Origin: Achromobacter marplatensis
Lineage (GTDB): Bacteria > Pseudomonadota > Gammaproteobacteria > Burkholderiales > Burkholderiaceae_B
Reading direction: 5' to 3'
Assembly (NCBI RefSeq): GCF_002209535.1
Contig: NZ_NJIG01000020.1
Span: forward strand, 35,943-99,942
Length of the DNA: 64,000 nucleotides
This document shows positions 8,397 to 18,239 of the stretch, in pieces; position 1 is the first letter of the stretch, and every line of letters starts with the position of its first letter. The notes under the pieces were generated by a model. That model was not told where the DNA came from and did not search any database. It saw nothing but the letters and a program-made list of their open reading frames with translations. The translations under genes and the position numbers were made by a program.

Positions 8397-9185
8397 TTGG
8401 ACAACCCTACTGAAGTCATCCATAGCGACCTGCGCGGCCAGACCGTCGTGATCACCGGCGGCGCCAAAGGCATCGGCTTTTCCACGGCGCGGGCTTTCGT
8501 GCGCCAAGGCGCGCGCGTCGCGCTGCTGGACATGGACGCCGCCGCCCTGGACGCCGCCGTGGCCGAGCTGACATCCGACGGCGGCGAAGCCATCGCGGTG
8601 CAGGCTTCCGTCACCGACGCCGACGCCGTCGAACGCGCCTTCGCCCGGGTGGAACAGGCGTGGGGCCGCATCGACGTGCTGGTCAACAACGCCGGCATCT
8701 CGGCCAACAAGCCCACGCTGGAAGTGACCGTGGACGAATGGCGCCGCGCGGTCGACATCAACCTGACCGGCGTCTTCCTGTGCGCGCAGGCCGCCGGCCG
8801 CCGCATGGTGCCGGCAGGCTCGGGCAGCATCATCAACCTGGCCTCGATGTATGGCGTGGTGGCCGCGCCCGACCGCGCCGCCTACTGCGCGACCAAAGGC
8901 GCCGTGGTGCTGCTGACCGAAACGCTGGCGGTGGAATGGGGCCCGATGGGCGTGCGCGTCAATGCGCTGGCGCCCGGCTATGTCGAGACCGACCTGGTGC
9001 GAGACCTGGCTGCGCGCGGCCGACTGGACCCCGAGCGCCTGAAACAGCGCACCCCGCTGCGCCGCATGGCGCAGCCGGCCGAAATGGCCGACCTGGCGGT
9101 CTTCCTGGCGTCGCGCCAGGCCGCCTACATCACCGGACACACCCTGGTGGCCGACGGCGGCTGGAGCCGCTACAGCTACCTCTAA
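8397..9185 (+). CDS. Short-chain dehydrogenase/reductase (SDR)
   Basis: A 262-residue classical SDR with cofactor motif TGGAKGIG, Asp at the end of beta-2 (LLDMD; NAD-type), NNAGIS, Ser in NLASMYG and catalytic YCATK. The best start is a TTG at 8397; no ATG is suitably placed and the ribosome site is weak, so the exact start is uncertain. It lies between the importer and the E1 gene on the same strand, with gaps under 40 bases on both sides. It is likely to be a pathway dehydrogenase that yields the ketone or diketone later handled by the E1/E2/E3 complex. Confidence 0.88.
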   Translation: MDNPTEVIHSDLRGQTVVITGGAKGIGFSTARAFVRQGARVALLDMDAAALDAAVAELTSDGGEAIAVQASVTDADAVERAFARVEQAWGRIDVLVNNAGISANKPTLEVTVDEWRRAVDINLTGVFLCAQAAGRRMVPAGSGSIINLASMYGVVAAPDRAAYCATKGAVVLLTETLAVEWGPMGVRVNALAPGYVETDLVRDLAARGRLDPERLKQRTPLRRMAQPAEMADLAVFLASRQAAYITGHTLVADGGWSRYSYL

Positions 9186-9222
9186 CCGCACCGACGCTTA
9201 AAAACATTCTGGAGATTCACTC

Positions 9223-11406
9223 ATGGCCACCTACCAACCGCTTGAGCCCCAAGCGCCCTGGCGGCAACTGACGGTCGAGGCAAAGGATTGGCAGCAGGCG
9301 GACCCCGCCCTGCTGGGCACCATGCTCACCCAGTTGCACTGGATTCGCGCCTTTGAAGAGGCCGTGCTGGACCTGGCCGCCGAAGGCCTGGTGCACGGCC
9401 CCGCGCATTCGTCCGTGGGCCAGGAAGGCGGCGCCGTCGGTTCGGTGCTGGCCTTGGGCGCCGGCGACCAGATCAACGGGTCGCACCGCGGCCACCACCA
9501 GTTCCTGGCCAAGGCGCTGCAGCACGTCGCCCCGCTGGGCCTGGACCCGCGCAACCCGCTCACCCCCGCCATCGACGAAGTCCTGCAAAAGACGCTGGCC
9601 GAGATCATGGGCCTGGCCCAGGGCTATTGCCGCGGCCGTGGGGGCAGCATGCACTTGCGCTGGCTGGAAGCGGGCGCGCTCGGCACCAATGCCATCGTGG
9701 GCGGCGGCGTGCCGCTGGCCGCCGGCGCCGGGTGGGCGCACAAGCACGCCGGCACCGACCGCGTGGCGGTGACCTACTTCGGCGACGGCGCGGTGAACAT
9801 TGGGTCCGTGCTGGAAACGATGAACCTGACCGCCGCGTGGAAGACGCCGCTGTGCTTCTTCATCGAGAACAACCGCTACGCCGTGTCGACCACGGTGGAA
9901 GAGTCCACCGCCGAACCGCGCCTGTCGGCCCGCGGCCTGGCGTTCAACATCCCCTCGTGGAAGGTGGACGGCATGGACCCGCTGGCCGTGCACCTGGCCA
10001 TGTCGGAAGCGGTGGCGCACATGCGCGCCGGCAACGGCCCGACCATCGTGGAAGTGGACGTGTACCGCTTCTTCCACCAGAACGGCCCCTTCCCCGGCAG
10101 CGCCTTCGGCTACCGCACGAAGGACGAAGAGGCGCAATGGCGCCGCCGCGATCCGCTAGACAAGATCGCTTCCGAGATGATCGGACGCGCGCTGATCACG
10201 CAAGCGGAAGTGGACGCGCTGCGCCAGCGCTGCAAGGACGTCATGAAAGACGTCTGCGGCCGCCTGACCGAAGCCGCCGAAGGCGGCAAGCGCCGCGTGC
10301 GCGCCGACCTGTGGCCCAGCCCCGACTTCCGCGACGTGGGCCTGCGCAGCGATGGCGCCGAATTGGCACGCCTGCGCTACGAGGACGTGGCTGATTACAC
10401 CGGCGACAAGGTCGAACGCAAGTTCGTCGATGCCGTCGCCGACGTGCTGGATCGCCGCATGGAAACCGATGGCGGCGTGGTCGTGCTGGGCGAAGACGTG
10501 CACCGCCTGAAGGGCGGCACCAACGGTGCGACTCGCGGCCTGAAGGACAAGTACCCCGACCGCGTGCTCGGCACCCCGATTTCCGAGAATGCCTTCGCCG
10601 GCCTGGGCGGCGGTTTGGCAATGGACGGCCGCTACAAGCCCGTCGTCGAATTCATGTACCCCGATTTCATGTGGGTCGCGGCCGACCAGATCTTCAACCA
10701 GATCGGCAAGGCCCGCCACATGTTCGGCGGCGACATCGACGTGCCCTTCGTGCTGCGCACCAAGGTCGCGATGGGCACGGGCTACGGCTCGCAGCACTCG
10801 ATGGACCCGGCCGGCATCTTCGCCACCGCGCCCGGTTGGCGCATCGTGGCCCCGTCCACGCCCTTCGAGTACGTGGGCTTGATGAACACCGCGCTGGCCT
10901 CCAAGGACCCCGTGCTGGTCATCGAACACGTGGACCTGTATGCCTCGTCGGGCGAAGTGCCCGCCGGCGACCTGGACTACGCCATCCCGTTTGGCAAAGC
11001 CCGCGTTCGCCGTGCCGGCAGCAAGGTCACCATCCTGACCTACCTGTCGATGGTCAGCCGCGCGCTCAAGGCCGCTGAAGAAGCCGGCGTGGACGCCGAA
11101 GTGATCGACTTGCGCACGCTGGACCGCGCCAGCCTGGACTGGGACACCATCGGCGCCAGCATTCAGAAGACCAACAACGTGCTGATCGTGGAGCAAGGCG
11201 CGCGTGGCACGTCCTACGGCGCCATGCTGTCTGATGAGATCCAGCGCCGTTACTTCGATTGGCTGGACCAGCCGATCAAGCGCGTGACCGGCGGCGAAGC
11301 CTCGCCCAGCATCTCGAAGGTGCTGGAACGCGCGGCGTTCGCCGACACCGAGGAAGTGCTGACCGGCCTGGCCGACGTGCTGGCCGACCTGGGAGAACAG
11401 GCATGA
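9223..11406 (+). CDS. Thiamine-diphosphate-dependent 2-oxoacid dehydrogenase E1, alpha and beta subunits fused
   Basis: A 727-residue protein combining both E1 chains. Residues about 1-340 match the alpha chain, with HSSVGQEGGAVG, GSHRGHHQFL, GRGGSMH and the ThDP motif GDGAVN through ENN. Residues about 390-727 match the transketolase-like beta chain, with GEDVHRLKGGTNGATRGL, GTPISENAFAGLGGG and the C-terminal fold. The enzyme decarboxylates or cleaves a 2-oxo (or acetoin/diketone-like) substrate and passes the acyl group to the E2 lipoyl arm. A GGAG site precedes the ATG. It overlaps the VOC gene by four bases. Similarity alone cannot separate acetoin, branched-chain and novel substrates. 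Confidence 0.92.
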   Translation: MATYQPLEPQAPWRQLTVEAKDWQQADPALLGTMLTQLHWIRAFEEAVLDLAAEGLVHGPAHSSVGQEGGAVGSVLALGAGDQINGSHRGHHQFLAKALQHVAPLGLDPRNPLTPAIDEVLQKTLAEIMGLAQGYCRGRGGSMHLRWLEAGALGTNAIVGGGVPLAAGAGWAHKHAGTDRVAVTYFGDGAVNIGSVLETMNLTAAWKTPLCFFIENNRYAVSTTVEESTAEPRLSARGLAFNIPSWKVDGMDPLAVHLAMSEAVAHMRAGNGPTIVEVDVYRFFHQNGPFPGSAFGYRTKDEEAQWRRRDPLDKIASEMIGRALITQAEVDALRQRCKDVMKDVCGRLTEAAEGGKRRVRADLWPSPDFRDVGLRSDGAELARLRYEDVADYTGDKVERKFVDAVADVLDRRMETDGGVVVLGEDVHRLKGGTNGATRGLKDKYPDRVLGTPISENAFAGLGGGLAMDGRYKPVVEFMYPDFMWVAADQIFNQIGKARHMFGGDIDVPFVLRTKVAMGTGYGSQHSMDPAGIFATAPGWRIVAPSTPFEYVGLMNTALASKDPVLVIEHVDLYASSGEVPAGDLDYAIPFGKARVRRAGSKVTILTYLSMVSRALKAAEEAGVDAEVIDLRTLDRASLDWDTIGASIQKTNNVLIVEQGARGTSYGAMLSDEIQRRYFDWLDQPIKRVTGGEASPSISKVLERAAFADTEEVLTGLADVLADLGEQA

Positions 11407-11891
11407 GCGCCCTGCAAATGACCGTGCCGATGGAAGTCGGCATCTGCTGCAAGGACCTGGACGCGCTGCTGGCGTTCTACACGGACGTGGTCGGCCTGAC
11501 GCTCGTCAACCGCGTGAGCGTGCCCGCCGACAAGGCGCGCGCCACGGGATTGACGGTGCACGGCTACGACGTGGCACGCCTGCAGACGTCCTACGGCGAA
11601 CGCATCAAGCTGCTGCAGCCCAGCGTGGCGCCGGAATCCGCCGTGCGCGGCGCGGCGATCCTGGACCGCCAGGGCGCCACCTACCTGACCTTCATCGTGC
11701 GCGATCTGGCGGGCGTGGTGCGCAACCTGGAATCCAAGGGCGTCGTGTTCGACAGCGCGCCCGCGCCCATGGAAGTGCGCCCCGGCACCTGGCTGGCGTT
11801 CTTCCGCGACCCGGAAGGCAATGTGCTGGAACTGGTCGAATACGACGACCCCGCCGCCTACCGGCCCGATCTGGCCGCCGCCGCAAACTAG
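11403..11891 (+). CDS. VOC-superfamily (glyoxalase/dioxygenase-like) protein
   Basis: A 162-residue single-module VOC protein of the glyoxalase I / extradiol dioxygenase fold. The N-terminus MEVGICCKDLDALLAFY and the C-terminal GTWLAFFRDPEGNVLELVEY are typical of the fold, with a likely metal-ligand Glu in LELVEY. It overlaps the E1 stop (ATGA) and sits directly before E2, so it is translationally coupled to the complex. VOC enzymes isomerise, hydrolyse or cleave small vicinal-oxygen substrates. It probably prepares or processes the 2-oxo substrate of E1. This is an uncommon gene order for 2-oxoacid dehydrogenase operons. Confidence 0.88.
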   Translation: MSALQMTVPMEVGICCKDLDALLAFYTDVVGLTLVNRVSVPADKARATGLTVHGYDVARLQTSYGERIKLLQPSVAPESAVRGAAILDRQGATYLTFIVRDLAGVVRNLESKGVVFDSAPAPMEVRPGTWLAFFRDPEGNVLELVEYDDPAAYRPDLAAAAN

Positions 11892-11901
11892 GACGAACAT
11901 C

Positions 11902-13173
11902 GTGGCACACCTTATCAAGCTCCCCTCCGTTGCCGCCGACACGTCGGGCGGCAACCTGCACCAGTGGTTAAAGAAAGAAGGCGACAAGGTCGCCGTCGGC
12001 GATGCACTGGCGGAAATCGAAACCGAAAAGGCCATCGTCGAAATCAACGCCGAACATGCCGGCGTGCTGGGCCGCATCGTGGTCCAGGCCGGCGCCGCGT
12101 CGGTGCCCATCAACACCGTGATCGGCGTGCTGCTGGCCGACGGCGATGACGCCTCCGCAATCGACCGCGCGCTGGCGGAACATGGCGGGGCGGCTACGGC
12201 AGCGACCGCTTCGAAGGTTGCCGCTACACCGCCTGCTGCAGCGCCGGCTGCCGCAGGAACGCCTGCCGCAGCATCGGCTGCCGCAGGATCGCCTGCCGCA
12301 TCCTCTTCCGCCGCCGTGCCGGGCGGGCGGCTGTTCGCCAGTCCGCTGGCGCGCCGTCTGGCCGCGCAATGGCATGTGGACCTGCTGGGCGTGACGGGCA
12401 CCGGCCCGCACGGCCGCATCGTGCGCCGCGACGTCGAAGCCGCGCGCGACCGCGCGCCGGTTGCTGCCGCCCCATCGGCTGCCGGCCGCCCCGCTGCCCG
12501 CCGCGTGCCGCACACCGGCATGCGCCGCGCCATCGCCCGCCGCCTGACCGAAAGCAAGCAGAACGTGCCGCACTTCTACCTGTCGGTGGATTGCCGCATG
12601 GACGCGCTGCTGGCCCTGCGTGCGCAAGCTAACCACGGCGGCGCGGTGAAGCTGTCGGTAAACGACTTCATCGTGCGCGCCGCCGCACTGGCGCTGCGCG
12701 AAGTGCCGGAAGTGAACGTCAGCTGGCACGAAGACGCCATCGAATACCATGCAGGCGCCGACATCTCGGTAGCGGTCGCCACCGATGGCGGGCTGGTCAC
12801 GCCCATCGTGCGCGACGCGGACGTAAAGTCCCTGTCCGCCATCGCGGGCGAAATCGTCGAACTGGCCGGACGCGCCAAGATCAACCGCTTGAAGCCCGAA
12901 GAATTCACCGGCGGATCGCTAACGGTCAGCAACCTGGGCATGTACGGCATCAGCCAATTCGCCGCCATCATCAATCCGCCCCAGGCCGCCATCCTGGCCG
13001 TCGGCGCGGCCGAGCGCCGCCCAGTCGTGAATGAGGCCGGCGAACTCGTCGCCGCCACCGTCATGACCGTGACGCTGTCGGCCGACCACCGCGCGGTGGA
13101 TGGCGCCGTCGGCGCGCGCTGGTTGGCTGCGTTGCGCACGCTGATCGAAAACCCCGTGCGCATCCTGCTGTGA
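11902..13173 (+). CDS. Dihydrolipoamide acyltransferase (E2) of a 2-oxoacid dehydrogenase complex
   Basis: A 423-residue E2 with one N-terminal lipoyl domain (lipoyl Lys 43 in ETEKAIVEI), an Ala/Pro-rich linker made of repeated short units at about residues 105-140, a peripheral E3/E1-binding domain (FASPLARRLA through GPHGRIVRRDV), and a C-terminal acyltransferase domain. The catalytic motif is DHRAVDGA near the end. The start is a GTG 11 bases after the VOC stop with a modest GGA site; longer in-frame starts would extend into the VOC gene. It transfers the acyl group made by the fused E1 to CoA. The acyl specificity is not readable. Confidence 0.93.
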   Translation: MAHLIKLPSVAADTSGGNLHQWLKKEGDKVAVGDALAEIETEKAIVEINAEHAGVLGRIVVQAGAASVPINTVIGVLLADGDDASAIDRALAEHGGAATAATASKVAATPPAAAPAAAGTPAAASAAAGSPAASSSAAVPGGRLFASPLARRLAAQWHVDLLGVTGTGPHGRIVRRDVEAARDRAPVAAAPSAAGRPAARRVPHTGMRRAIARRLTESKQNVPHFYLSVDCRMDALLALRAQANHGGAVKLSVNDFIVRAAALALREVPEVNVSWHEDAIEYHAGADISVAVATDGGLVTPIVRDADVKSLSAIAGEIVELAGRAKINRLKPEEFTGGSLTVSNLGMYGISQFAAIINPPQAAILAVGAAERRPVVNEAGELVAATVMTVTLSADHRAVDGAVGARWLAALRTLIENPVRILL

Positions 13174-13181
13174 GCCCGACG

Positions 13182-14579
<1,398 letters not shown>

Positions 14580-14587
14580 CGCGGCAT

Positions 14588-14612
14588 GATGGGTTGCGCG
14601 CCGCAACCCATC
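14588..14612. terminator. Perfect hairpin between convergent genes (minimal palindromic repeat)
   Basis: Eleven-base arms GATGGGTTGCG and CGCAACCCATC flank a three-base loop, between the ends of the E3 gene and the convergent LysR gene. There is no T-tract, so any terminator role is inferred from position. The arm is the same motif found in the larger palindromic repeats at 4420, 41506 and 57982. Confidence 0.6.
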
Positions 14613-14616
14613 CCTT

Positions 14617-15498
14617 CTACACCCGTCCGGCGAAGAAATCCAAGAAGCACGCAATGCGCCGCGACAGCTGCGTATTGCGGTGGTACACCGCGTGCATGGG
14701 TTGCAGGTAGTCGCTGTACACGCCCTCCATCACCTTGACGAGCCGCCCGGCCGCGATGTCTTCGCGCACGACGAAATCCGACAGGCACGCGATCCCCACG
14801 CCGCGCAGCGCCAGCTGCCGCTGCGTTTCCCCACTGGATGTGGCCAGCGTCGGTGTCGCCAGATAACTGGATCCGCCGGCATGCTTGAGCGGCCACACGT
14901 TCAGGCTTTCGGGGTGCGTGAAGCCCAACACCTCGTGCTCTGCCAGATCCTCCACCGTCTCCGGCGCCCCACGCCGCGCGATGTACTCAGGGCTGGCCAT
15001 CATCCACCGCGGCGCCGGCCGCAAGGGCCGGGCATGCAAGGTCGAATCCGTCAATGGCCCCATGCGGATCGCGATATCGGTGCGATGCTCCATCAAGTCC
15101 ACGATGCGGTCGTTGCTGGTCAGCTCCAACGTGATCTCGGGATATTCGCGCCGGAACTCACCCACGTGCGGCACCACGCAATGCAGCATCACCGGCACCG
15201 ACGCATCCACCCGCAACCGCCCCGCCGGCCGCTGATGCACCATCCGCATGCATTCCTCGGCCTCTTCCAACGCCGCCACGATCTGCCGAGCCTTGGGAAG
15301 AAAGTGAGCGCCTTCTTCGGTCAATTCCATCCGCCGGGTTGTCCGGTTCAAGAGAATGACGCCTAACTCGTCCTCAAGCCGCGACAGGCCCCGGCTGACG
15401 CCTGATGCGGTCTGCCCGAGCATTTCTGCCGCCGCGCTCATGGAGCCGGCATCGACGACGCCGAGGAACAGGCGCAACGCTTCTGAATTCAGGGACAT
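14617..15498 (-). CDS. LysR-family transcriptional regulator
   Basis: A 293-residue LysR regulator. Residues 1-60 form the winged helix-turn-helix (MSLNSEALRLFLGVVDAGSM, TASGVSRGLSRLEDELG). The remainder is the periplasmic-binding-protein-like effector domain of the type common among CrgA/DsdC-like LysR proteins. It converges on the E3 gene. Upstream there is no divergent gene, only the structured repeat region, so its target cannot be inferred from context. Confidence 0.92.
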   Translation of the reverse strand: MSLNSEALRLFLGVVDAGSMSAAAEMLGQTASGVSRGLSRLEDELGVILLNRTTRRMELTEEGAHFLPKARQIVAALEEAEECMRMVHQRPAGRLRVDASVPVMLHCVVPHVGEFRREYPEITLELTSNDRIVDLMEHRTDIAIRMGPLTDSTLHARPLRPAPRWMMASPEYIARRGAPETVEDLAEHEVLGFTHPESLNVWPLKHAGGSSYLATPTLATSSGETQRQLALRGVGIACLSDFVVREDIAAGRLVKVMEGVYSDYLQPMHAVYHRNTQLSRRIACFLDFFAGRV

Positions 15499-15576
15499 GA
15501 GGGCTCCAGGCGGGGTCTAGGAATTTTATCGGGGTTTCCTGGTGATGGGCGGTGTGAGGGTTCTTGAGACGCACGA

Positions 15577-15728
15577 CGCGGTGAGGCCCTGGGGAGCGCG
15601 GGTCAACGATTGCGGTCCGGAGCCTTCGCTCCGGACTTCCCCTTCGTCATCTTCGTCACGGCCTTCGGCCGTTCCTTCAGATTCCCTCGGGCTTATCGAC
15701 TCCCCGCGCACCCCAGGGCCTCACCGCG
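15577..15728 (+). repeat. Structured intergenic element, copy 1
   Basis: Outer arms at 15577-15602 and 15703-15728 are complementary over 26 bases with one mismatch (core CGCGGTGAGGCCCTGGGG). Between them lies a conserved core: a 37-base block at 15606-15642 containing the hairpin CCGGAGC-CTTC-GCTCCGG, a variable middle, and ATTCCCTCGGG. Copy 2 has the same core in the opposite orientation but completely different arms that still pair. Confidence 0.8.
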
Positions 15729-15981
15729 CCATGCTCCAACGTGTGCAATCTGGCGTCACCGGAGACGGTCTGTGTTCTTAGGGTTCTAGCCCCGTGTCGG
15801 GGGTAATGGAAGATCTTGCGGGGCTTGCCCCCGGCCGGCCGCGCGCAAGCGACCACCGCCACGACGCCCCACCGACGCGTATGCCGAATGCGGCCGCCCG
15901 CGCGGCCGCGTGAGGCGGGCCACGCAAATCTCGTCAGTAAACAGCGATCCAGCAGCGCATCGAGCCAAGAAGGCGCCAGCA

Positions 15982-16135
15982 CGTCGGCGGGGTCGGGCGG
16001 ATGGCGCGCAACCTTGATGCGCCCGAGGGAATCCGAAGGGAGCCGCAGGCGGACGAGGATGACAACGGGGAAGTCCGGAGCGAAGGCTCCGGACCGCAAT
16101 CGTGGGCGCGCGCCATCCGCCCGACCCCGCCGACG
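15982..16135 (-). repeat. Structured intergenic element, copy 2
   Basis: Arms at 15982-16009 and 16108-16135 are a perfect 28-base inverted repeat, unrelated in sequence to the arms of copy 1. The inner block at 16067-16103 is an exact reverse complement of 15606-15642, and CCCGAGGGAAT at 16022-16032 matches the second conserved block. A conserved core with different, self-complementary outer arms suggests that the stem structure is what is maintained. Confidence 0.8.
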
Positions 16136-16214
16136 GGCGACCTACGAAGCGCCCAACCGCCTCTACAAAGCAAACCCGAGCGACGAAACCGCCAACCGCC
16201 CGCCCGGGCAACAC

Positions 16215-16247
16215 AAAAAAAAGCGACGCAAAAAGCGCCGCCTTTTT
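16215..16247 (-). terminator. Possible rho-independent terminator of ilvD
   Basis: Read on the minus strand, AAAAAG and CTTTTT flank a six-base GC loop at 16230-16247. Eight T residues follow at 16222-16215, within 55 bases of the ilvD stop. The stem is short, so the call is tentative. Confidence 0.4.
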
Positions 16248-16269
16248 CACACCCCACGCAATCAGGCAA

Positions 16270-18138
16270 TCACCGCTTGCCCTTCTGCTTCAGCTGCGAC
16301 AAATCCCGCACCGCACCGCGATCCGCCGACGTCGCCAACGCGGCATAAGCCTGCAACGCCTGCGACACGACGCGCTCGCGCCCCACGGGCTCCCAGCCAT
16401 CCGCACGCGCATCCATCGCTGCACGACGACGCGCCAGTTCTTCGTCGGACACCGCCAGATGCATCTTCCGGTTCGGGATATCGATCTCGATCACATCGCC
16501 TTCTTCCACCAGGCCGATCGTGCCGCCTTCCGCCGCTTCCGGCGACGCATGTCCGATCACCAGACCCGACGAGCCGCCCGAAAAACGACCGTCCGTGAAC
16601 AGCGCGCACGTCTTACCCAAGCCCTTGGACTTCAGGTACGACGTCGGATACAGCATCTCTTGCATGCCCGGACCGCCCTTCGGGCCTTCGTAGCGGATCA
16701 CCACCACGTCGCCCGCCACGATCTTGTCGCCCAGGATGCCTTCCACCGCATCGTCCTGGCTTTCGAACACGCGCGCACGGCCCGTGAAGACCCATTGCGA
16801 CTCGTCCACGCCGGCCGTCTTCACAATGCAGCCCTTCTCGGCCAGATTGCCGTACAGCACGGCCAGGCCGCCGTCCTTCGAGTAGGCGTTTTCCTTGCTG
16901 CGGATGCAGCCCGTCTTGCGGTCCGTGTCCAGCGTCAGGAACGTTGCGTCCTGGCTGAACGCCACCGTCGTCGGGATGCCGCCAGGCGCCGCGCGGTAGA
17001 ACTTCTGCGCTTCTTCGCCGGCCTCGCCCGCCACGTCCCACGCTTGGATCGCGTTGCCCAGCGTACCGCTGTGCACGTTGCCGCAAGACAGGTCCAGCAG
17101 GTCGGCGCGCGCCAGCTCACCCAGGATGCCCAGGATGCCGCCTGCGCGGTGCACGTCTTCGATGTGGTACTTGTCGGTGGCGGGCGCCGCCTTGCACAGG
17201 CAGGGCACCTTGCGCGAAATGCGGTCGATGTCGGCCATCGTGAAATCCACGCCCGCTTCCTGCGCCGCGGCCAGCAAATGCAGCACGGTGTTGGTCGAAC
17301 CGCCCATCGCCACGTCCAGCGCCATCGCGTTCTGGAAAGCGCTCTTCGTCGCGATGCTGCGCGGCAGGACCGATTCGTCTTCTTCCACGTAGTAGCGGCG
17401 GCACAGGTCCACGACCAGGCGGCCGGCTTGCTCGAACAGGCCCTTGCGCCACGCGTGCGTGGCCACGATGGTGCCGTTGCCCGGCAGCGCCAGGCCGATG
17501 GCTTCGGTCAGACAGTTCATCGAGTTGGCGGTGAACATGCCGGAACAGGAGCCGCACGTCGGGCATGCGCTGCGTTCCACTTCAGCCACTTCGGCGTCCG
17601 ACACCTTCGGGTCGGCCGCCTTGATCATGGCGTCGATCAGGTCGATCTTGGCAATCACCTTGCCGTCGGTCGGCGACTTGACCTTGCCCGCTTCCATCGG
17701 GCCGCCGGACACGAACACGACCGGGATGTTCAGGCGCATCGCGGCCATCAGCATCCCCGGGGTGATCTTGTCGCAGTTCGAAATGCAGACCATGGCGTCG
17801 GCGCAGTGCGCGTTCACCATGTATTCGACCGAGTCGGCGATCAGTTCGCGCGACGGCAGCGAATACAGCATGCCGCCGTGGCCCATGGCGATGCCGTCAT
17901 CGACGGCGATCGTGTTGAATTCCTTGGCGACGCCGCCCGCGGCTTCGATCTCTTTGGCGACCAGTGCGCCCAGGTCGCGCAGGTGCACGTGGCCCGGCAC
18001 GAACTGCGTGAACGAGTTCACTACCGCGATGATCGGCTTGCCGAAATCGCCGTCCTTCATGCCGGTGGCGCGCCACAGGGCGCGGGCGCCGGCCATGTTG
18101 CGGCCGTGGGTCGATGTGCGGGAACGGTAGTGCGGCAT
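16270..18138 (-). CDS. ilvD: Dihydroxy-acid dehydratase
   Basis: A 622-residue iron-sulfur dehydratase of branched-chain amino acid synthesis. It converts 2,3-dihydroxy-isovalerate and 2,3-dihydroxy-3-methylvalerate to the 2-oxoacids. The cluster-ligand cysteines appear in CISNCDKITPGM and in CPTCGSCSGMFTANSMNC. GKTCALFTDGRFSGGSSG near the C-terminus is the classical IlvD signature and contains the active-site Ser region. The length fits the E. coli-type enzyme (about 616). It is transcribed alone towards the structured-repeat region. A gene for a truncated 2-isopropylmalate synthase lies 1.3 kb away, but they are not in one operon. Confidence 0.97.
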   Translation of the reverse strand: MPHYRSRTSTHGRNMAGARALWRATGMKDGDFGKPIIAVVNSFTQFVPGHVHLRDLGALVAKEIEAAGGVAKEFNTIAVDDGIAMGHGGMLYSLPSRELIADSVEYMVNAHCADAMVCISNCDKITPGMLMAAMRLNIPVVFVSGGPMEAGKVKSPTDGKVIAKIDLIDAMIKAADPKVSDAEVAEVERSACPTCGSCSGMFTANSMNCLTEAIGLALPGNGTIVATHAWRKGLFEQAGRLVVDLCRRYYVEEDESVLPRSIATKSAFQNAMALDVAMGGSTNTVLHLLAAAQEAGVDFTMADIDRISRKVPCLCKAAPATDKYHIEDVHRAGGILGILGELARADLLDLSCGNVHSGTLGNAIQAWDVAGEAGEEAQKFYRAAPGGIPTTVAFSQDATFLTLDTDRKTGCIRSKENAYSKDGGLAVLYGNLAEKGCIVKTAGVDESQWVFTGRARVFESQDDAVEGILGDKIVAGDVVVIRYEGPKGGPGMQEMLYPTSYLKSKGLGKTCALFTDGRFSGGSSGLVIGHASPEAAEGGTIGLVEEGDVIEIDIPNRKMHLAVSDEELARRRAAMDARADGWEPVGRERVVSQALQAYAALATSADRGAVRDLSQLKQKGKR

Positions 18139-18239
18139 GATTTGTCTCGAGTGCTGTTAGCGTGGCGGCAAAACGGTAAATAATACGCTGGTTCCGGGCG
18201 GGGCTGGCCGGCAGCCGCCCCCGGGACGCTTCGTGGCCA

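Larger units (their letters stand above)
15499..16269. other. 770-base non-coding stretch with structured repeats
   Basis: No convincing gene lies between the LysR gene and ilvD. Several frames are open on both strands, but their products are low-complexity, Arg/Pro-rich or mirror images caused by inverted repeats. The stretch contains two copies of a palindromic element (15577-15728 and 15982-16135) in opposite orientation, plus a probable ilvD terminator near its right end. The spacer at 15729-15981 is GC-rich and shows no recognised feature. Confidence 0.7.

Noticed and set aside
15677..16598. Several open frames in the 15.5-16.3 kb spacer on both strands
   Set aside because: Their products share similar strings only because of the inverted repeat modules, are Arg/Pro-rich, lack ribosome sites, and one runs into ilvD antisense.
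16102..18183. Plus-strand open frame (693 codons) opposite ilvD
   Set aside because: It is antisense to a clearly conserved ilvD, His/Arg-rich and without recognisable motifs.
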